The notes under the pieces were generated by a model. The model saw only the letters and a program-made list of their open reading frames with translations. It searched no databases and had not been told where the DNA came from. From DATHVI01 sp035461385 (GTDB lineage Bacteria; Actinomycetota; Thermoleophilia; Solirubrobacterales; 70-9): a DNA stretch of 32,876 nt. Below are positions 6,234-14,886 of the stretch, one piece after another. Numbering within the stretch: position 1 is the first letter of the stretch; every line of letters starts with the position of its first letter. A program made the translations under genes and the position numbers. The stretch is taken from the NCBI GenBank assembly GCA_035461385.1, contig DATHVI010000160.1:1-32876 (forward strand), read 5' to 3'.

Positions 6234-7631
6234 TCAGCGTCCCGGCGACGCCGCCGCGAGCCGGGCGAGCGCGGCGTCGATCCGCGACATCGCTTCGCCG
6301 CGGCCGAGGACGGCGAGTGACTCGAAGATCCCCGGCGAGACCGTGGTCCCCGTGATCGCCACCCGGATCGGCTGGTAGAGCTGCTTCGGCTTCACACCGA
6401 GCCGCTCGACGAGGCCGCCGAGCTCGCGCTCGAGCGTCGGAGCGTCGAACGGCTCGACGTCCCGCAGGAGCTCGGCCGCGGCCGCGAGGCGCTCGGCGGC
6501 CTCCGGCCCCATCACCCGCTCCCAGGCGTCGGGATCGTCGGCCGGGGGCTCGAACACGAACCGGATCAGCGGCCAGACCTCGCGCAGCGTCTGCGCCTTC
6601 TCCTGGGCGATCTCGCACGCCGCGCGCAGGCGCTCGGAATCGGCGGCGGCGTCCTCGTGCCCGGAGCGCCGGAGCTCCCCGGCGACGAGCCCGACGTAAT
6701 CGTTAAGGCCGACGTCCCGCAGGTAGCGCCCGTTCATCCACCGCAGCTTGCGCTCGTCGAAGATCGCCGAGGACTTCCCGACCTGCTCGATCCGGAACCG
6801 CGCGACGAGCTCGTCGGTCGAGAGGATCGTCTCGTCGTCGGTGGTTCCCCAGCCGAGCAGGGCGAGGTAGTTGCGGACCGCGGCCGGGATGTACCCGGAG
6901 TCGCGCAGCTCCTGGACCGATGCGGCGCCGTGTCGCTTCGAGAGCTTGCGGCCGTCGGGACCGTGGAGCAGCGGCAGGTGCGCGTAGCGCGGCGGCGTTG
7001 CGCCGAGCGCCTCGAGCACGAGGAGCTGCTTCGGAGTGTTCGAGAGGTGATCGTCGCCGCGGATCACTTCGGTGATTCCCATCTCGGCGTCGTCGACGGC
7101 GACCGCGAGGTTATAGAGCGGCGTCCCGTCGCCGCGCGCGATCACGAAGTCGTCGAGGTGCTCGTTCGGGAACCGCACCGGCCCGCGGATCAGGTCGTCG
7201 ACGACGGTCTCACCGTCGTCGGGCACCCGCAGCCGGATCGCTGCGCCGGGCTCGTCGCGCTCGGTCCCTCGGTATCCGGCCCCGCCGTGCTGCTCCTTCC
7301 AGCGCTTGACGTCGGCGGCGGTCGCCGGGTCGCGGTACGCGCGGCCGGCGCCGACAAGCTCGGAGATCCGCTCGGCGTGCCGGTCGCGGCGCTCGAACTG
7401 GCTCAGCGGCCCCTGGTCCCAATCGAGCTCGAGCCAGCGCAGCGCGTCGAGGATCTGCTCGACGTTCTCGGACGTCGAGCGATCGCGGTCGGTGTCCTCG
7501 ATCCGCAGCACCAACGCTCCGCCCGCCCTTCTCGCGACGAGCCAGTTGTACAGTGCCGTGCGCGCGCCGCCGATGTGCAGGGCACCGGTCGGGGACGGCG
7601 CGAACCGGACTCTCACTTCCTCACTCGTCAC
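6234..7631 (-). CDS. gltX: Glutamyl-tRNA synthetase
   Basis: Charges tRNA-Glu, and possibly tRNA-Gln for later amidation if this organism uses GatCAB. From GTG 7631 it is 465 residues, normal for the family. The class I signatures are RFAPSPTGALHIGGARTALYN (HIGH motif) near the N-terminus and KLSKRHGAASV (KMSKS motif). LRIEDTDRDRS and the C-terminal anticodon-binding part (GVKPKQLYQPIRVAITG) are also typical. The start is uncertain: GTG at 7631 gives MTSEEVRVRF, while GTG at 7616 gives MRVRF; neither has a convincing ribosome-binding site. The start codon is one base from that of nfo on the other strand, so its promoter must lie inside nfo. Confidence 0.97.
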   Translation of the reverse strand: MTSEEVRVRFAPSPTGALHIGGARTALYNWLVARRAGGALVLRIEDTDRDRSTSENVEQILDALRWLELDWDQGPLSQFERRDRHAERISELVGAGRAYRDPATAADVKRWKEQHGGAGYRGTERDEPGAAIRLRVPDDGETVVDDLIRGPVRFPNEHLDDFVIARGDGTPLYNLAVAVDDAEMGITEVIRGDDHLSNTPKQLLVLEALGATPPRYAHLPLLHGPDGRKLSKRHGAASVQELRDSGYIPAAVRNYLALLGWGTTDDETILSTDELVARFRIEQVGKSSAIFDERKLRWMNGRYLRDVGLNDYVGLVAGELRRSGHEDAAADSERLRAACEIAQEKAQTLREVWPLIRFVFEPPADDPDAWERVMGPEAAERLAAAAELLRDVEPFDAPTLERELGGLVERLGVKPKQLYQPIRVAITGTTVSPGIFESLAVLGRGEAMSRIDAALARLAAASPGR

Positions 7632-7632
7632 G

Positions 7633-8514
7633 ATGCTGATCGGCGCGCATGTTTCCACAGCGGGCGGCCTCGCGAAAGCCGTCGACCGCGGGGTCGAGCG
7701 AGGGTGCGAGGCGATCCAGGTCTTCCACCAGAGCCCGCGGGCGTGGCGGCCGACCAAGCATACGGAGAGCGACTTCGCCGCCTTCCGGGCCGCGATCGAC
7801 GACTCCGGGATCGGCGCCGCGCTGATCCACGCCGTCTACCTGATCAACTGTGCCTCGAAGGAGCGCGAGGTGCGACGGAAGTCGCTCACCTCGCTCGTCC
7901 ACGCGTTGCGAGTCGGCGACGGGATCGGCGCCGAAGGCGTAGTCCTTCACGCCGGAGCGCGCAAGGGCGAGCCGCACGACGCGTCGATGAAGCGCGCGGC
8001 GAAGGCGATCGTCGAGGCGCTCGGCGAGTCCGAGCGCTGCCCGGTCCTGCTCGAGAACACGGCCGGAACCCAGGGCCCGCTCGGCCGCAACTTCGACGAG
8101 CTTGCCGACCTGATCGACCTCGCGGGCGCCGAGGCGCGAATCGGCGTCTGCATCGACTGCTGCCACCTGCTCGCATCGGGCTTCGAGATCCGCTCCCCGG
8201 ACCGGCTGGCGGAGGTCGTCGACGAGCTCGACGCGAAGATCGGCCTCGACCGGCTCCGATGCCTGCACGTCAACGACTCGAAGATCCCGCTCGGCGGCAA
8301 CCGCGACCATCACGCGAACCTCGGCGAGGGCGAGCTCGGCGCCGCCGGGCTGCGGGCGTTCCTCTCCGAGCCGCGGTTCGACGGGCTCCCGGCGCTGCTC
8401 GAGGTCCCGGGCCCCGACGGTCACGGGGCCGACGCCGAGCAGGTTGCGATCGCGAAGCGCCTCCGGTCCCGGGGCCTGGCGGCGCGAAAGCGGCGCCGGA
8501 AGCGCCACTCCTGA
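7633..8514 (+). CDS. nfo: Endonuclease IV (AP endonuclease)
   Basis: 293 residues, with the canonical N-terminus MLIGAHVSTAGGLAKAVDRG. The enzyme cuts DNA 5' of abasic sites and removes blocked 3' ends in base excision repair, using three zinc ions. The ligand segments are all visible in order: LIHAVYLINCAS, GVVLHAGARKG, VLLENTAGT, CIDCCHLLASGF, CLHVNDSK, RDHHANLGEG and LLEVPGPDGHG. The C-terminus ends in a short basic tail (RKRRRKRH). The start is fixed by homology; there is no Shine-Dalgarno before it, so it may be leaderless or weakly translated. It is divergent from gltX with start codons almost touching, and convergent with the peptide-transporter ATPase gene 28 bp away. Confidence 0.95.
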   Translation: MLIGAHVSTAGGLAKAVDRGVERGCEAIQVFHQSPRAWRPTKHTESDFAAFRAAIDDSGIGAALIHAVYLINCASKEREVRRKSLTSLVHALRVGDGIGAEGVVLHAGARKGEPHDASMKRAAKAIVEALGESERCPVLLENTAGTQGPLGRNFDELADLIDLAGAEARIGVCIDCCHLLASGFEIRSPDRLAEVVDELDAKIGLDRLRCLHVNDSKIPLGGNRDHHANLGEGELGAAGLRAFLSEPRFDGLPALLEVPGPDGHGADAEQVAIAKRLRSRGLAARKRRRKRHS

Positions 8515-8542
8515 TCGACCGGCCGACCCGGGCCCGCAGGGC

Positions 8543-9523
8543 TCAGAGCGGGTGATGGCAGGCGGCCCGACGACCGCCGCCATGATCGGCGAGCCCGGGC
8601 TCGAGCCCGGTGCAGACCGCGGTCGCCCGCGGGCACCGGGGGTGAAACCGGCAGCCCGGCGGCGGCCGTTCCGCGCTCGCCGGCTCGCCGACCGCGAGCG
8701 CCTCCCCACGCTCCCGGCTCGCGACGGGATCGGGGATCGGCGCCGCGTCGAGCAGCGAGCGCGTGTACGGGTGGATCGGGCGCGAGTAGACGTCCTCGGC
8801 CGGCCCGATCTCGACGACGCGGCCGAGGTACATGACCGCGATCCGGTCGCAGGCCTGGCGGACGACGCCGAGGTCGTGGGCGACGAGGACATAGGTGAGG
8901 CCGAGCTCGGCCTGCAGGTCAGCGAGCAGGTTGAGCACCTGGGCCTGGATCGAGACGTCGAGCGCCGAGACCGGCTCGTCGGCGACGATCAGTCGCGGCC
9001 GGAGCGCCAGCGCGCGGGCGATCCCGATCCGCTGGCGCTGGCCGCCGGAGAACTCGTGCGGGTAGCGGTCGGCATGCTCGGGGCCGAGGCCGACCCGCTC
9101 GAGGAGCTCGGCGACGATCGACCGCCGCTCCCGCCGGGAGCCGATCCCATGCACGGCGAGCGGCTCGCCGACGATCTCCCCGATCCGCTTGCGGGGGTTG
9201 AGCGACGCGTACGGGTCCTGGAAGACCATCTGCATCTCGCGCCGGAGCGGCCGCAGCTCGCGCGCCGGGGCGCCGGCAATCTCGCGGCCGCGGAACCGGA
9301 CCGACCCCGACGTCGGCTCGAGCAGCCCGAGCATCGTCCGGCAGAGCGTCGACTTCCCGCACCCCGACTCGCCGACCAGGCCCAGCGTCTCCCCCTCGGC
9401 GACTCTGAGGCTGACACCGTCGACCGCGCGCACCCGGCCGGTCTTGCCACCGAGCAGGCCTCCCGGCCTGACCGGGAAGTGCTTGACGAGGTCGGTGACC
9501 TCGAGCAGCGCCTCCGCGGCCAC
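8543..9523 (-). CDS. dppF: Peptide ABC transporter ATPase (DppF/OppF type)
   Basis: 326 residues; last gene of the peptide-uptake operon. It starts at a GTG two bases after the stop of the D-type ATPase gene, so translation is probably coupled. It has Walker A GESGCGKST, Q-loop VFQDPYASLNPRKR, signature FSGGQRQRIGIARAL, Walker B LIVADEPVSALDVS and the switch His in VAHDLGV. The C-terminal oligopeptide-transporter extension is present (IHPYTRSLLDAAP, then GCRFHPRCPRATAVC and a later Cys). These cysteines recur in the family and have been linked to an Fe-S cluster in some members. It should pair with the D-type ATPase on the two permeases. Confidence 0.93.
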   Translation of the reverse strand: MAAEALLEVTDLVKHFPVRPGGLLGGKTGRVRAVDGVSLRVAEGETLGLVGESGCGKSTLCRTMLGLLEPTSGSVRFRGREIAGAPARELRPLRREMQMVFQDPYASLNPRKRIGEIVGEPLAVHGIGSRRERRSIVAELLERVGLGPEHADRYPHEFSGGQRQRIGIARALALRPRLIVADEPVSALDVSIQAQVLNLLADLQAELGLTYVLVAHDLGVVRQACDRIAVMYLGRVVEIGPAEDVYSRPIHPYTRSLLDAAPIPDPVASRERGEALAVGEPASAERPPPGCRFHPRCPRATAVCTGLEPGLADHGGGRRAACHHPL

Positions 9524-9525
9524 GC

Positions 9526-10617
9526 TCAGCCCCGGGCCTCGAGGCCGATCCTGCCGTCGCCGGCCGCCCTCAGCTCGCGCTTGCGCTCCGGCTCGAGCCA
9601 GCAGCGGTCGAGGTGGCGCGAATCGCCGCTGCGGGGATCGAGCCCGGGCACCTCGACGCAGCGCCCGAACTCGTGCGGGCAGCGGGGGCGGAAATGGCAC
9701 CCCGCGGGAGGCGAGACGAGCGACGGCGGCTGCCCGCCGATCTGCGCCAGCCGCGGCGGCGGTGGCCGGTCCGGCCGGGGCACGGATCCGAGCAGGCCCC
9801 AGGTGTACGGGTGCTGGGGGTCGGCGAACACCCGCTCGACCGGGCCGCGCTCGACGATCCTTCCCGCGTACATCACCGCGACCTCGTCGGCGACCTCGGC
9901 GACCACGGCGAGGTCGTGGGTTATCAGCAGCAGCGCCATCCCGAGCTCGCGGCGGAGCCGATCGAGCAGGGCGAGGATCTGGGCCTGGACCGTGACGTCG
10001 AGCGCGGTCGTCGGCTCGTCGGCGATCAGCAGCCGCGGCTCGTTCGCGAGCGCGATCGCGATCATCGCCCGCTGGCGCATCCCGCCCGAGAGCTCGTGCG
10101 GGTAGGCGCCGAGCCGCCGCTCGGGCTCGGGGATCCCGACCTCCTCGAGGAGCTCCGTCGCCCTCGCCCTCGCCGCGCCCGCGCCGACTGTGCGGTGGAC
10201 CCGGACAGCCTCGGCGATCTGGCTGCCGATCGTCCGCAGCGGATGGAGCGACGTCAGCGGGTCCTGGAAGACGATCCCGATCTCGTCGCCGCGGACCCGG
10301 CGCAGCTCCCCCTCCCCGAGCCCGACCAGGTCGCGGCCGCCGAGCTTCACCCGCCCCGAGACCTCGCCGCCCTCGTACCGGGTGAGACCGAGGATCGAGA
10401 GGGCGGTGACGCTCTTGCCGCACCCCGACTCGCCGACGAGCGCAAGCGTTTGGCCGCGATCGAGTGCCAGCGACAGCCCGTCGACGGCCTTGAGCTCCCC
10501 GGCGGCGGTCGAGAAGCCGACCCGGAGGTCGAGGATCTCGAGCAGCGGCTCGCTCACCGGCTCGGGATCGCGCGCCGTCCTGTGCTCACCTCCCCCCTGC
10601 TCCGGCCCCGCGTTCAT
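9526..10617 (-). CDS. dppD: Peptide ABC transporter ATPase (DppD/OppD type)
   Basis: 363 residues. Its ATG overlaps the stop of the permease B gene as ATGA. The nucleotide-binding motifs are complete: GESGCGKSVTALSILGL, Q-loop VFQDPLTSLHPLRTIG, signature LSGGMRQRAMIAIAL, Walker B LLIADEPTTALDVT and ITHDLAVV. The C-terminal extension carries the family's spaced cysteines (GCHFRPRCPHEFGRCVEV, and a Cys before its end). The first 25 residues (MNAGPEQGGGEHRT...) are not conserved, so a slightly later start is possible, but the ATGA overlap favours this one. It acts on the inner face of the membrane, driving peptide import with its F-type partner. Confidence 0.93.
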   Translation of the reverse strand: MNAGPEQGGGEHRTARDPEPVSEPLLEILDLRVGFSTAAGELKAVDGLSLALDRGQTLALVGESGCGKSVTALSILGLTRYEGGEVSGRVKLGGRDLVGLGEGELRRVRGDEIGIVFQDPLTSLHPLRTIGSQIAEAVRVHRTVGAGAARARATELLEEVGIPEPERRLGAYPHELSGGMRQRAMIAIALANEPRLLIADEPTTALDVTVQAQILALLDRLRRELGMALLLITHDLAVVAEVADEVAVMYAGRIVERGPVERVFADPQHPYTWGLLGSVPRPDRPPPPRLAQIGGQPPSLVSPPAGCHFRPRCPHEFGRCVEVPGLDPRSGDSRHLDRCWLEPERKRELRAAGDGRIGLEARG

Positions 10618-11594
10618 CGTCGCCTCACCCTCGGATCGAGGTAGGTGTAGAGGACGTCGACGACCAGGTTGAAGGCGATGATGAAGAAGGCGCCGAAGAG
10701 GACGATCCCCTGGATCAGCTCGTAGTCGGAGCGGCCGATCGCATCGACGACCTCGCGCCCGACCCCGGGGACGTTGAACACCGACTCGGTGAGGATCGCG
10801 TTACCGGCGAGCAGCAGCCCGACGTCGAGCCCGAGCAGCGTCACCACCGGGGTGATCGCGCTGCGCAGGCCGTGGCGGAGGATCACCTGGCGCTCCGGGA
10901 CCCCCTTTGCCCGCGCGGTGCGAATGTAGTCCTCCCCCATCACGTCGATCATCTCCGAGCGCACGTAGCGGGCGTAGATCGCCGCGGTCGCGAGCGCGAG
11001 GACGGTCCACGGCAATACCAGCGCCCACGCCTTGGCGAGCAGGCCCTCGGCGTCGTTGTAGGCGCCGATGCCCGGGAACACCGAGACCAGGCCGACGTCG
11101 TCGGCGAGCAGGTACAGCGCGACCAGGCCGAGCCAGAACACCGGCGCCGAGATGAACGCGAGCGTCGCGATCATCGTCGCCCGGTCGAGCAGCGACCGCC
11201 GCCTGACGGCGGAGATCACCCCGACCGGGATCGCGATCCCGATCCACAGCACGACCGCTCCGGCGACGAGGAAGATCGTCGCCGGGAGGCGGTCGAGGAC
11301 GATCTCGAGCACCGGTTCGTTGTCGCTGAAGATCGACGTGCCGAGGTTCAGGGGGCCACCCTCGAACGGCGTGAAGACGCCGGCCATGTAGCGGCCGAAC
11401 CGGACTAGGACCGGGTCGTCGAGGCCGTACGTCTGGCGGACCTCCTCGATCTGCTCCGGCGACGCCCGCTTGCCGGCCCGCAGCTCGGCCGGATCGGCCG
11501 CCGGGAGGAGGTTGAAGATCGCGAAGACGACCGCCGAGACGACGACCAGCAGCGCGAGTGCCGCGAGCAGGCGCCTGACGACGAACCGCGCCAC
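10614..11594 (-). CDS. dppB: Peptide ABC transporter permease (DppB/OppB type)
   Basis: 326 residues from a GTG, nine bases after the lipoprotein gene. The N-terminus MARFVVRRLLAALALLVVVSAVVF is the first membrane helix, followed by a periplasm-like domain with DPAELRAGKRASPEQIEEVRQTYGLDDPVLVRF, typical of DppB. The EAA loop that contacts the ATPases reads EDYIRTARAKGVPERQVILRHGLRSA. About six membrane segments are visible. It ends in YLDPRVRRR, the usual DppB C-terminus. Confidence 0.93.
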   Translation of the reverse strand: MARFVVRRLLAALALLVVVSAVVFAIFNLLPAADPAELRAGKRASPEQIEEVRQTYGLDDPVLVRFGRYMAGVFTPFEGGPLNLGTSIFSDNEPVLEIVLDRLPATIFLVAGAVVLWIGIAIPVGVISAVRRRSLLDRATMIATLAFISAPVFWLGLVALYLLADDVGLVSVFPGIGAYNDAEGLLAKAWALVLPWTVLALATAAIYARYVRSEMIDVMGEDYIRTARAKGVPERQVILRHGLRSAITPVVTLLGLDVGLLLAGNAILTESVFNVPGVGREVVDAIGRSDYELIQGIVLFGAFFIIAFNLVVDVLYTYLDPRVRRR

Positions 11595-11603
11595 CTGGTG
11601 GGC

Positions 11604-13415
11604 CTAGCCGGACATCGAGGTGAAGGCGAGGTCCCAGTTCGCGTTGAAGAGGTTGATCACGCCGGCGACGTCGTCGGAGCGGATGTTGACCTGGTTGTCC
11701 CAGGTGTAGGGGATCGCCGGCGCCTGCTCGACGATCATCGTGTCGATCCCCCCCCACGCCTCGGCGCGCTCGTCGGGATCGTCGATCAGCGCCGCCTCGG
11801 CCATCGCGTCGTTGATCTCGGGGAAATCGAGCAGCGAGAGGTTGGTGTTGCCCGCGTCGCTGATCGCCCCGCCGTCGAAGGTCGGCTGCAGGATCGAGAT
11901 CGGGTCGTTGAAGTCCTTCAGCCAGCCGATGCTCGGACAGACGTGCGGCACCTGCTCGGGCGAGTTGCAGAACCGGGTCAGCATCACGTCGTAGTCGACG
12001 TGCCGGGTCTGCGGCTCGAACCCGAGCTGCTCGAGCGTGTCGACGAACACCTCAGTCGTCTCCCGGCTCGGCGAGGAGCCGTCTCCGATCACCGAGATCT
12101 CGCAATCGCCCTCGCAGCGGCCGCTCTCAAAGCCGGCGGAGCGCATGTACTCGGCGGCGAGCTCGGGGTCCCCCTCGGGCGTGGCGACGAAGTCGAGGTC
12201 GGGGCCCGCGACGCCGCCCGCCTCCTCGAACCCCGGGATCTCCGGGGGGATGAAGTGGCTCGCGACCGGGCCGATCAGCTCCCCGCCCCGGGTGTTCCGC
12301 AGCGCGACCCGGTCGGTGGCCGCGAACACCGCCCGGCGGACGTCGACGTCGTCGAACGGCGGCACCTGCGTGTTGAGGGTGATGTACCGGTTGCCGCCGC
12401 TCGGGCTGGCGACGAGCTGGCCCGGCTCGGAGTCCTCCGCAGCGTCGCGGATCACGGTCGGAGGCGGGCTGATGTCGCCGTTGACCTGCCCCGAGCCGCC
12501 GAGGATCCGCCGCGACGCCGAAGCGGTGTCGTCGAAGCCCTCGGCGATCCGGATCGAGTCGAGGTAAGCCGGCCGGAAGTCGCCGCTCGCCTCCCCGTCC
12601 CAGTTCGGGTTGCGGACGAGCTCGATCTCCCTTCCCGGGGTATACCCGGTCAACTCGCCACCCTCGTCGTTGGCGACCATGTAGGGGCCGGTGAAGGCGA
12701 CGAGGTCGCCGTAGGTCGAGGGGTTCTCGGCGTCGTGCTCGCGCGCGTACTCCTCCGGAACCGGTGCGCTGATCGGGAGCGAGAGCGCCTGGATCACCGT
12801 CGCCGACGTCGGCCGCTTGAGCTCGATCCGAAGCGTTCGGTCGTCGACCGCGGTGATCCCGGCGATGTCGGGGGCGCCGCCTGTCGGGTCGTCGGAGGCC
12901 TCCGCCTCGGCGGCGGCGAAGCCGACGACGTCGCTGAGGTAGACGGGGATGTACCCATTCGCCACCCCCGGCAGCAGGCCGCGCTCGATCGCGTACTCGA
13001 CGTCAGCGGCGGTCACCTCGCGGTCTACCGGCGGGCTGAAGCGGACACCCTCGCGGATCGCGAACGTGATCACGAGGCCGTCGTCGGAGATCGCGGGATC
13101 GTCTTCGGCGAGATCGGGCGAGGGGGCGTCGGTGTCGTCGGGGCGCCACGCCATCAGCGTGCGGTGACCGGCCGTGGTGACCATGTAGGTGAACTGGTAA
13201 TAGGTCGCGCCCGGGTCCATGAAGTCGATGTCGTCGGCGGCGATCACCGTCAGCTCGCCTCCGGGCCGGGCGTCGTCGGGCGGGGCGGTCGGCGCAGCGA
13301 ACTGATCGGGGATCCCGGTCTCGCCCGTCGCCCGATCGTCGTCGCCTCCGCACCCCGAAAGCGCGAGCGCGACGATCCCCGCGGCCATCGTCGCCCAGCG
13401 CAGCATCGATCGCAT
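11604..13415 (-). CDS. dppA: Peptide-binding lipoprotein (SBP family 5)
   Basis: 603 residues. A lipoprotein signal is clear: a basic start, a hydrophobic core (WATMAAGIVALALSG) and the lipobox LSGC, so the mature protein is anchored on the outer face of the membrane by its N-terminal Cys. A short Asp/Gly-rich linker follows. The body matches solute-binding family 5: GGELTVIAADDIDFMDPGATYY, VITFAIREGVRFSPPVDREVTAADVEYAIER, then FTGPYMV and a long C-terminal lobe ending LFNANWDLAFTSM. The second of two adjacent ATGs is chosen because AAAGGAG lies five bases before it. Peptide preference cannot be read from sequence. It sits between the two permease genes, an unusual place for the binding protein. 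Confidence 0.92.
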   Translation of the reverse strand: MRSMLRWATMAAGIVALALSGCGGDDDRATGETGIPDQFAAPTAPPDDARPGGELTVIAADDIDFMDPGATYYQFTYMVTTAGHRTLMAWRPDDTDAPSPDLAEDDPAISDDGLVITFAIREGVRFSPPVDREVTAADVEYAIERGLLPGVANGYIPVYLSDVVGFAAAEAEASDDPTGGAPDIAGITAVDDRTLRIELKRPTSATVIQALSLPISAPVPEEYAREHDAENPSTYGDLVAFTGPYMVANDEGGELTGYTPGREIELVRNPNWDGEASGDFRPAYLDSIRIAEGFDDTASASRRILGGSGQVNGDISPPPTVIRDAAEDSEPGQLVASPSGGNRYITLNTQVPPFDDVDVRRAVFAATDRVALRNTRGGELIGPVASHFIPPEIPGFEEAGGVAGPDLDFVATPEGDPELAAEYMRSAGFESGRCEGDCEISVIGDGSSPSRETTEVFVDTLEQLGFEPQTRHVDYDVMLTRFCNSPEQVPHVCPSIGWLKDFNDPISILQPTFDGGAISDAGNTNLSLLDFPEINDAMAEAALIDDPDERAEAWGGIDTMIVEQAPAIPYTWDNQVNIRSDDVAGVINLFNANWDLAFTSMSG

Positions 13416-13428
13416 CATCGCTCCTTTC

Positions 13429-14475
13429 TCATCGGCGGGGGCCGCGAAAGGCTTCAGTTCCGGCTCGCCGGCGTCTGCTTGCCCGTGGGTTGAGCGCATC
13501 CTGCATCGCGTCACCGACTAGGTTGAACGCCAGCACGGTCAGAAGCAGGGCAAGGCCGGGGAAGAGCATGTACCACCAGGCATCGCTGAAGACCGGCGTC
13601 GCACCGGCGAGCATCTGCCCCCAGCTCGGCTGATCGGTCACCCCGACGCCGAGGTAGGAGAGCGCCGCCTCGTAGAGGATCACCTGCGGGATCAGGATCG
13701 TCGCGTAGACGGTGATCGGCGCGGTCAGGTTCGGAAGCAGCTCGCCGACGAGGATCCGGCGGTTCGAGGCCCCGGTCGCGCGCGCGGCCTCGATGAACTC
13801 CTTCTCGCGCAGCGACAGCACCTGGCCGCGGATGATCCGGGCCATGAAGGTCCAGCTCGTCAACGCGATGACGAAGATCACGACCCCGATCCCGGGCTGG
13901 ATCGCCCCCCCGAGGCATCCTCCCTCGCCGTCGGTGCCGCCGATCGTGCATGCCGAGGCAAGCCCGATCGCGAGCAGCAGGTAGGGGATCGCGAGCAGGA
14001 CGTCGACGCTGCGCGAGATCACCGCGTCGACCCAGCCGCGAAAGTAGCCCGCGAGCAGGCCGGCGACGATCCCGGCGATCGACGCGAGCGCGGTCGCGGC
14101 GAAGGCGACTATCAGCGACACCCGGGCGCCGTAGATCGTCCGGCTGAGCACGTCCCTGCCGATCTGGTCGACCCCGAACCAGTGCTCGGCGCTGGGTCCC
14201 GTCGGGGTCGCGAACACGGGGTCGAGGGCGCCGGTGTCGCGCTCATCGGGCGCCGGGGCCCCGAGCAGCGCGGTGACCACCGGCGCGAACACCGCGACGG
14301 CGACGAGGAGGACGACGAATCCGAGCGCCGCCAGCGCCAGCCGGTCGTCGCGGAACCGCCGCCAGAACAACCGCCACGGCGAGCGCACCGCGAGCGCGGT
14401 CGGATCGATGTCGGTCAGCTCGGGGGACGCTCCGACCGGCTCCCCCCTTCGCTCGCGGAGGTGCCCGGCCTCCAA
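13429..14475 (-). CDS. dppC: Peptide ABC transporter permease (DppC/OppC type)
   Basis: 348 residues from a TTG. It has the OppC N-terminal segment (SPWRLFWRRFRDDRLALAALGFVV), HWFGVDQIGRDVLSRTIYGARVSL, the EAA loop (EKEFIEAARATGASNRRILVGELLPN), and a C-terminus LLTVLAFNLVGDAMQDALNPR, all typical. A loop SACTIGGTDGEGGCLGGA with two Cys lies between membrane segments and might form an outside disulphide. The start is weak: no Shine-Dalgarno precedes the TTG, and a GTG at 14388 just before the conserved region is an alternative. It is the first transporter gene, three bases after the ten-cysteine protein. Confidence 0.9.
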   Translation of the reverse strand: MEAGHLRERRGEPVGASPELTDIDPTALAVRSPWRLFWRRFRDDRLALAALGFVVLLVAVAVFAPVVTALLGAPAPDERDTGALDPVFATPTGPSAEHWFGVDQIGRDVLSRTIYGARVSLIVAFAATALASIAGIVAGLLAGYFRGWVDAVISRSVDVLLAIPYLLLAIGLASACTIGGTDGEGGCLGGAIQPGIGVVIFVIALTSWTFMARIIRGQVLSLREKEFIEAARATGASNRRILVGELLPNLTAPITVYATILIPQVILYEAALSYLGVGVTDQPSWGQMLAGATPVFSDAWWYMLFPGLALLLTVLAFNLVGDAMQDALNPRASRRRRAGTEAFRGPRR

Positions 14476-14478
14476 CGC

Positions 14479-14877
14479 CTAGGTGAGCGCGTTCCGCAGG
14501 TCGAACGCCCGAATGCCCTCGGGCCCCTCGTCGGTGCAGTCGAAGAAGCGCGGGTTGACGCACTCGTACGCACGGCCCTCGCCCTCGTAGCACGGCTCGA
14601 CCTGGAACTGGCACTGGGGTAGCGGGTCACCGGTCATCTTCACCCCGCCGAAGCCCCCTGAGAGCTCGGCGGCTTCGAACATCGCGACGTCGATCTCGGC
14701 CCGGTAGACCTTGCGCATGCACCCCATGTAGCGCGCTCCCGACGCCCGGTCGAAGTAGCTGTACAAGTACCGGCAGCCGAGCTCGATGCAGCCGCGCGGC
14801 TCGACCAGCTTGTCGCAGAACGTCCGGCACTGCCGACACTCGCCGGCTCGGGTCTCGCCTCGCTGCTTGAGGGCCAT
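14479..14877 (-). CDS. Conserved-looking cysteine-rich protein of unknown function
   Basis: 132 residues with ten cysteines at 14, 17, 21, 30, 35, 53, 89, 96, 106 and 114. The N-terminal block is CRQCRTFC, then PRGCIELGCRYLYSYFD, with MGCMRKVY at 52-58. The C-terminal block holds CQFQVEPCYEGEGRAYECVNPRFFDC. There is no signal peptide or membrane segment, so the cysteines are probably cytoplasmic and could bind zinc or an Fe-S cluster. The pattern is not the ferredoxin CxxCxxCxxxC motif. I do not recognise the family. It lies nine bases after dnaE and three before the peptide permease, so it is probably co-transcribed with both. A role with replication or transport is not shown. Confidence 0.8.
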   Translation of the reverse strand: MALKQRGETRAGECRQCRTFCDKLVEPRGCIELGCRYLYSYFDRASGARYMGCMRKVYRAEIDVAMFEAAELSGGFGGVKMTGDPLPQCQFQVEPCYEGEGRAYECVNPRFFDCTDEGPEGIRAFDLRNALT

Positions 14878-14886
14878 TCGGAAAGT

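Noticed and set aside
6218..6236. A tRNA T-arm-like sequence (GGGTTCGATC on the minus strand) beside the gltX stop
   Set aside because: The bases on either side cannot form the 5-bp T stem, and no anticodon or acceptor arm is found nearby.
11598..13493. A very long open frame on the + strand opposite the peptide-binding lipoprotein gene
   Set aside because: It is the antisense shadow of dppA: Arg/Val/Asp-rich, no domain, no ribosome site. Long antisense frames are expected at this GC content.
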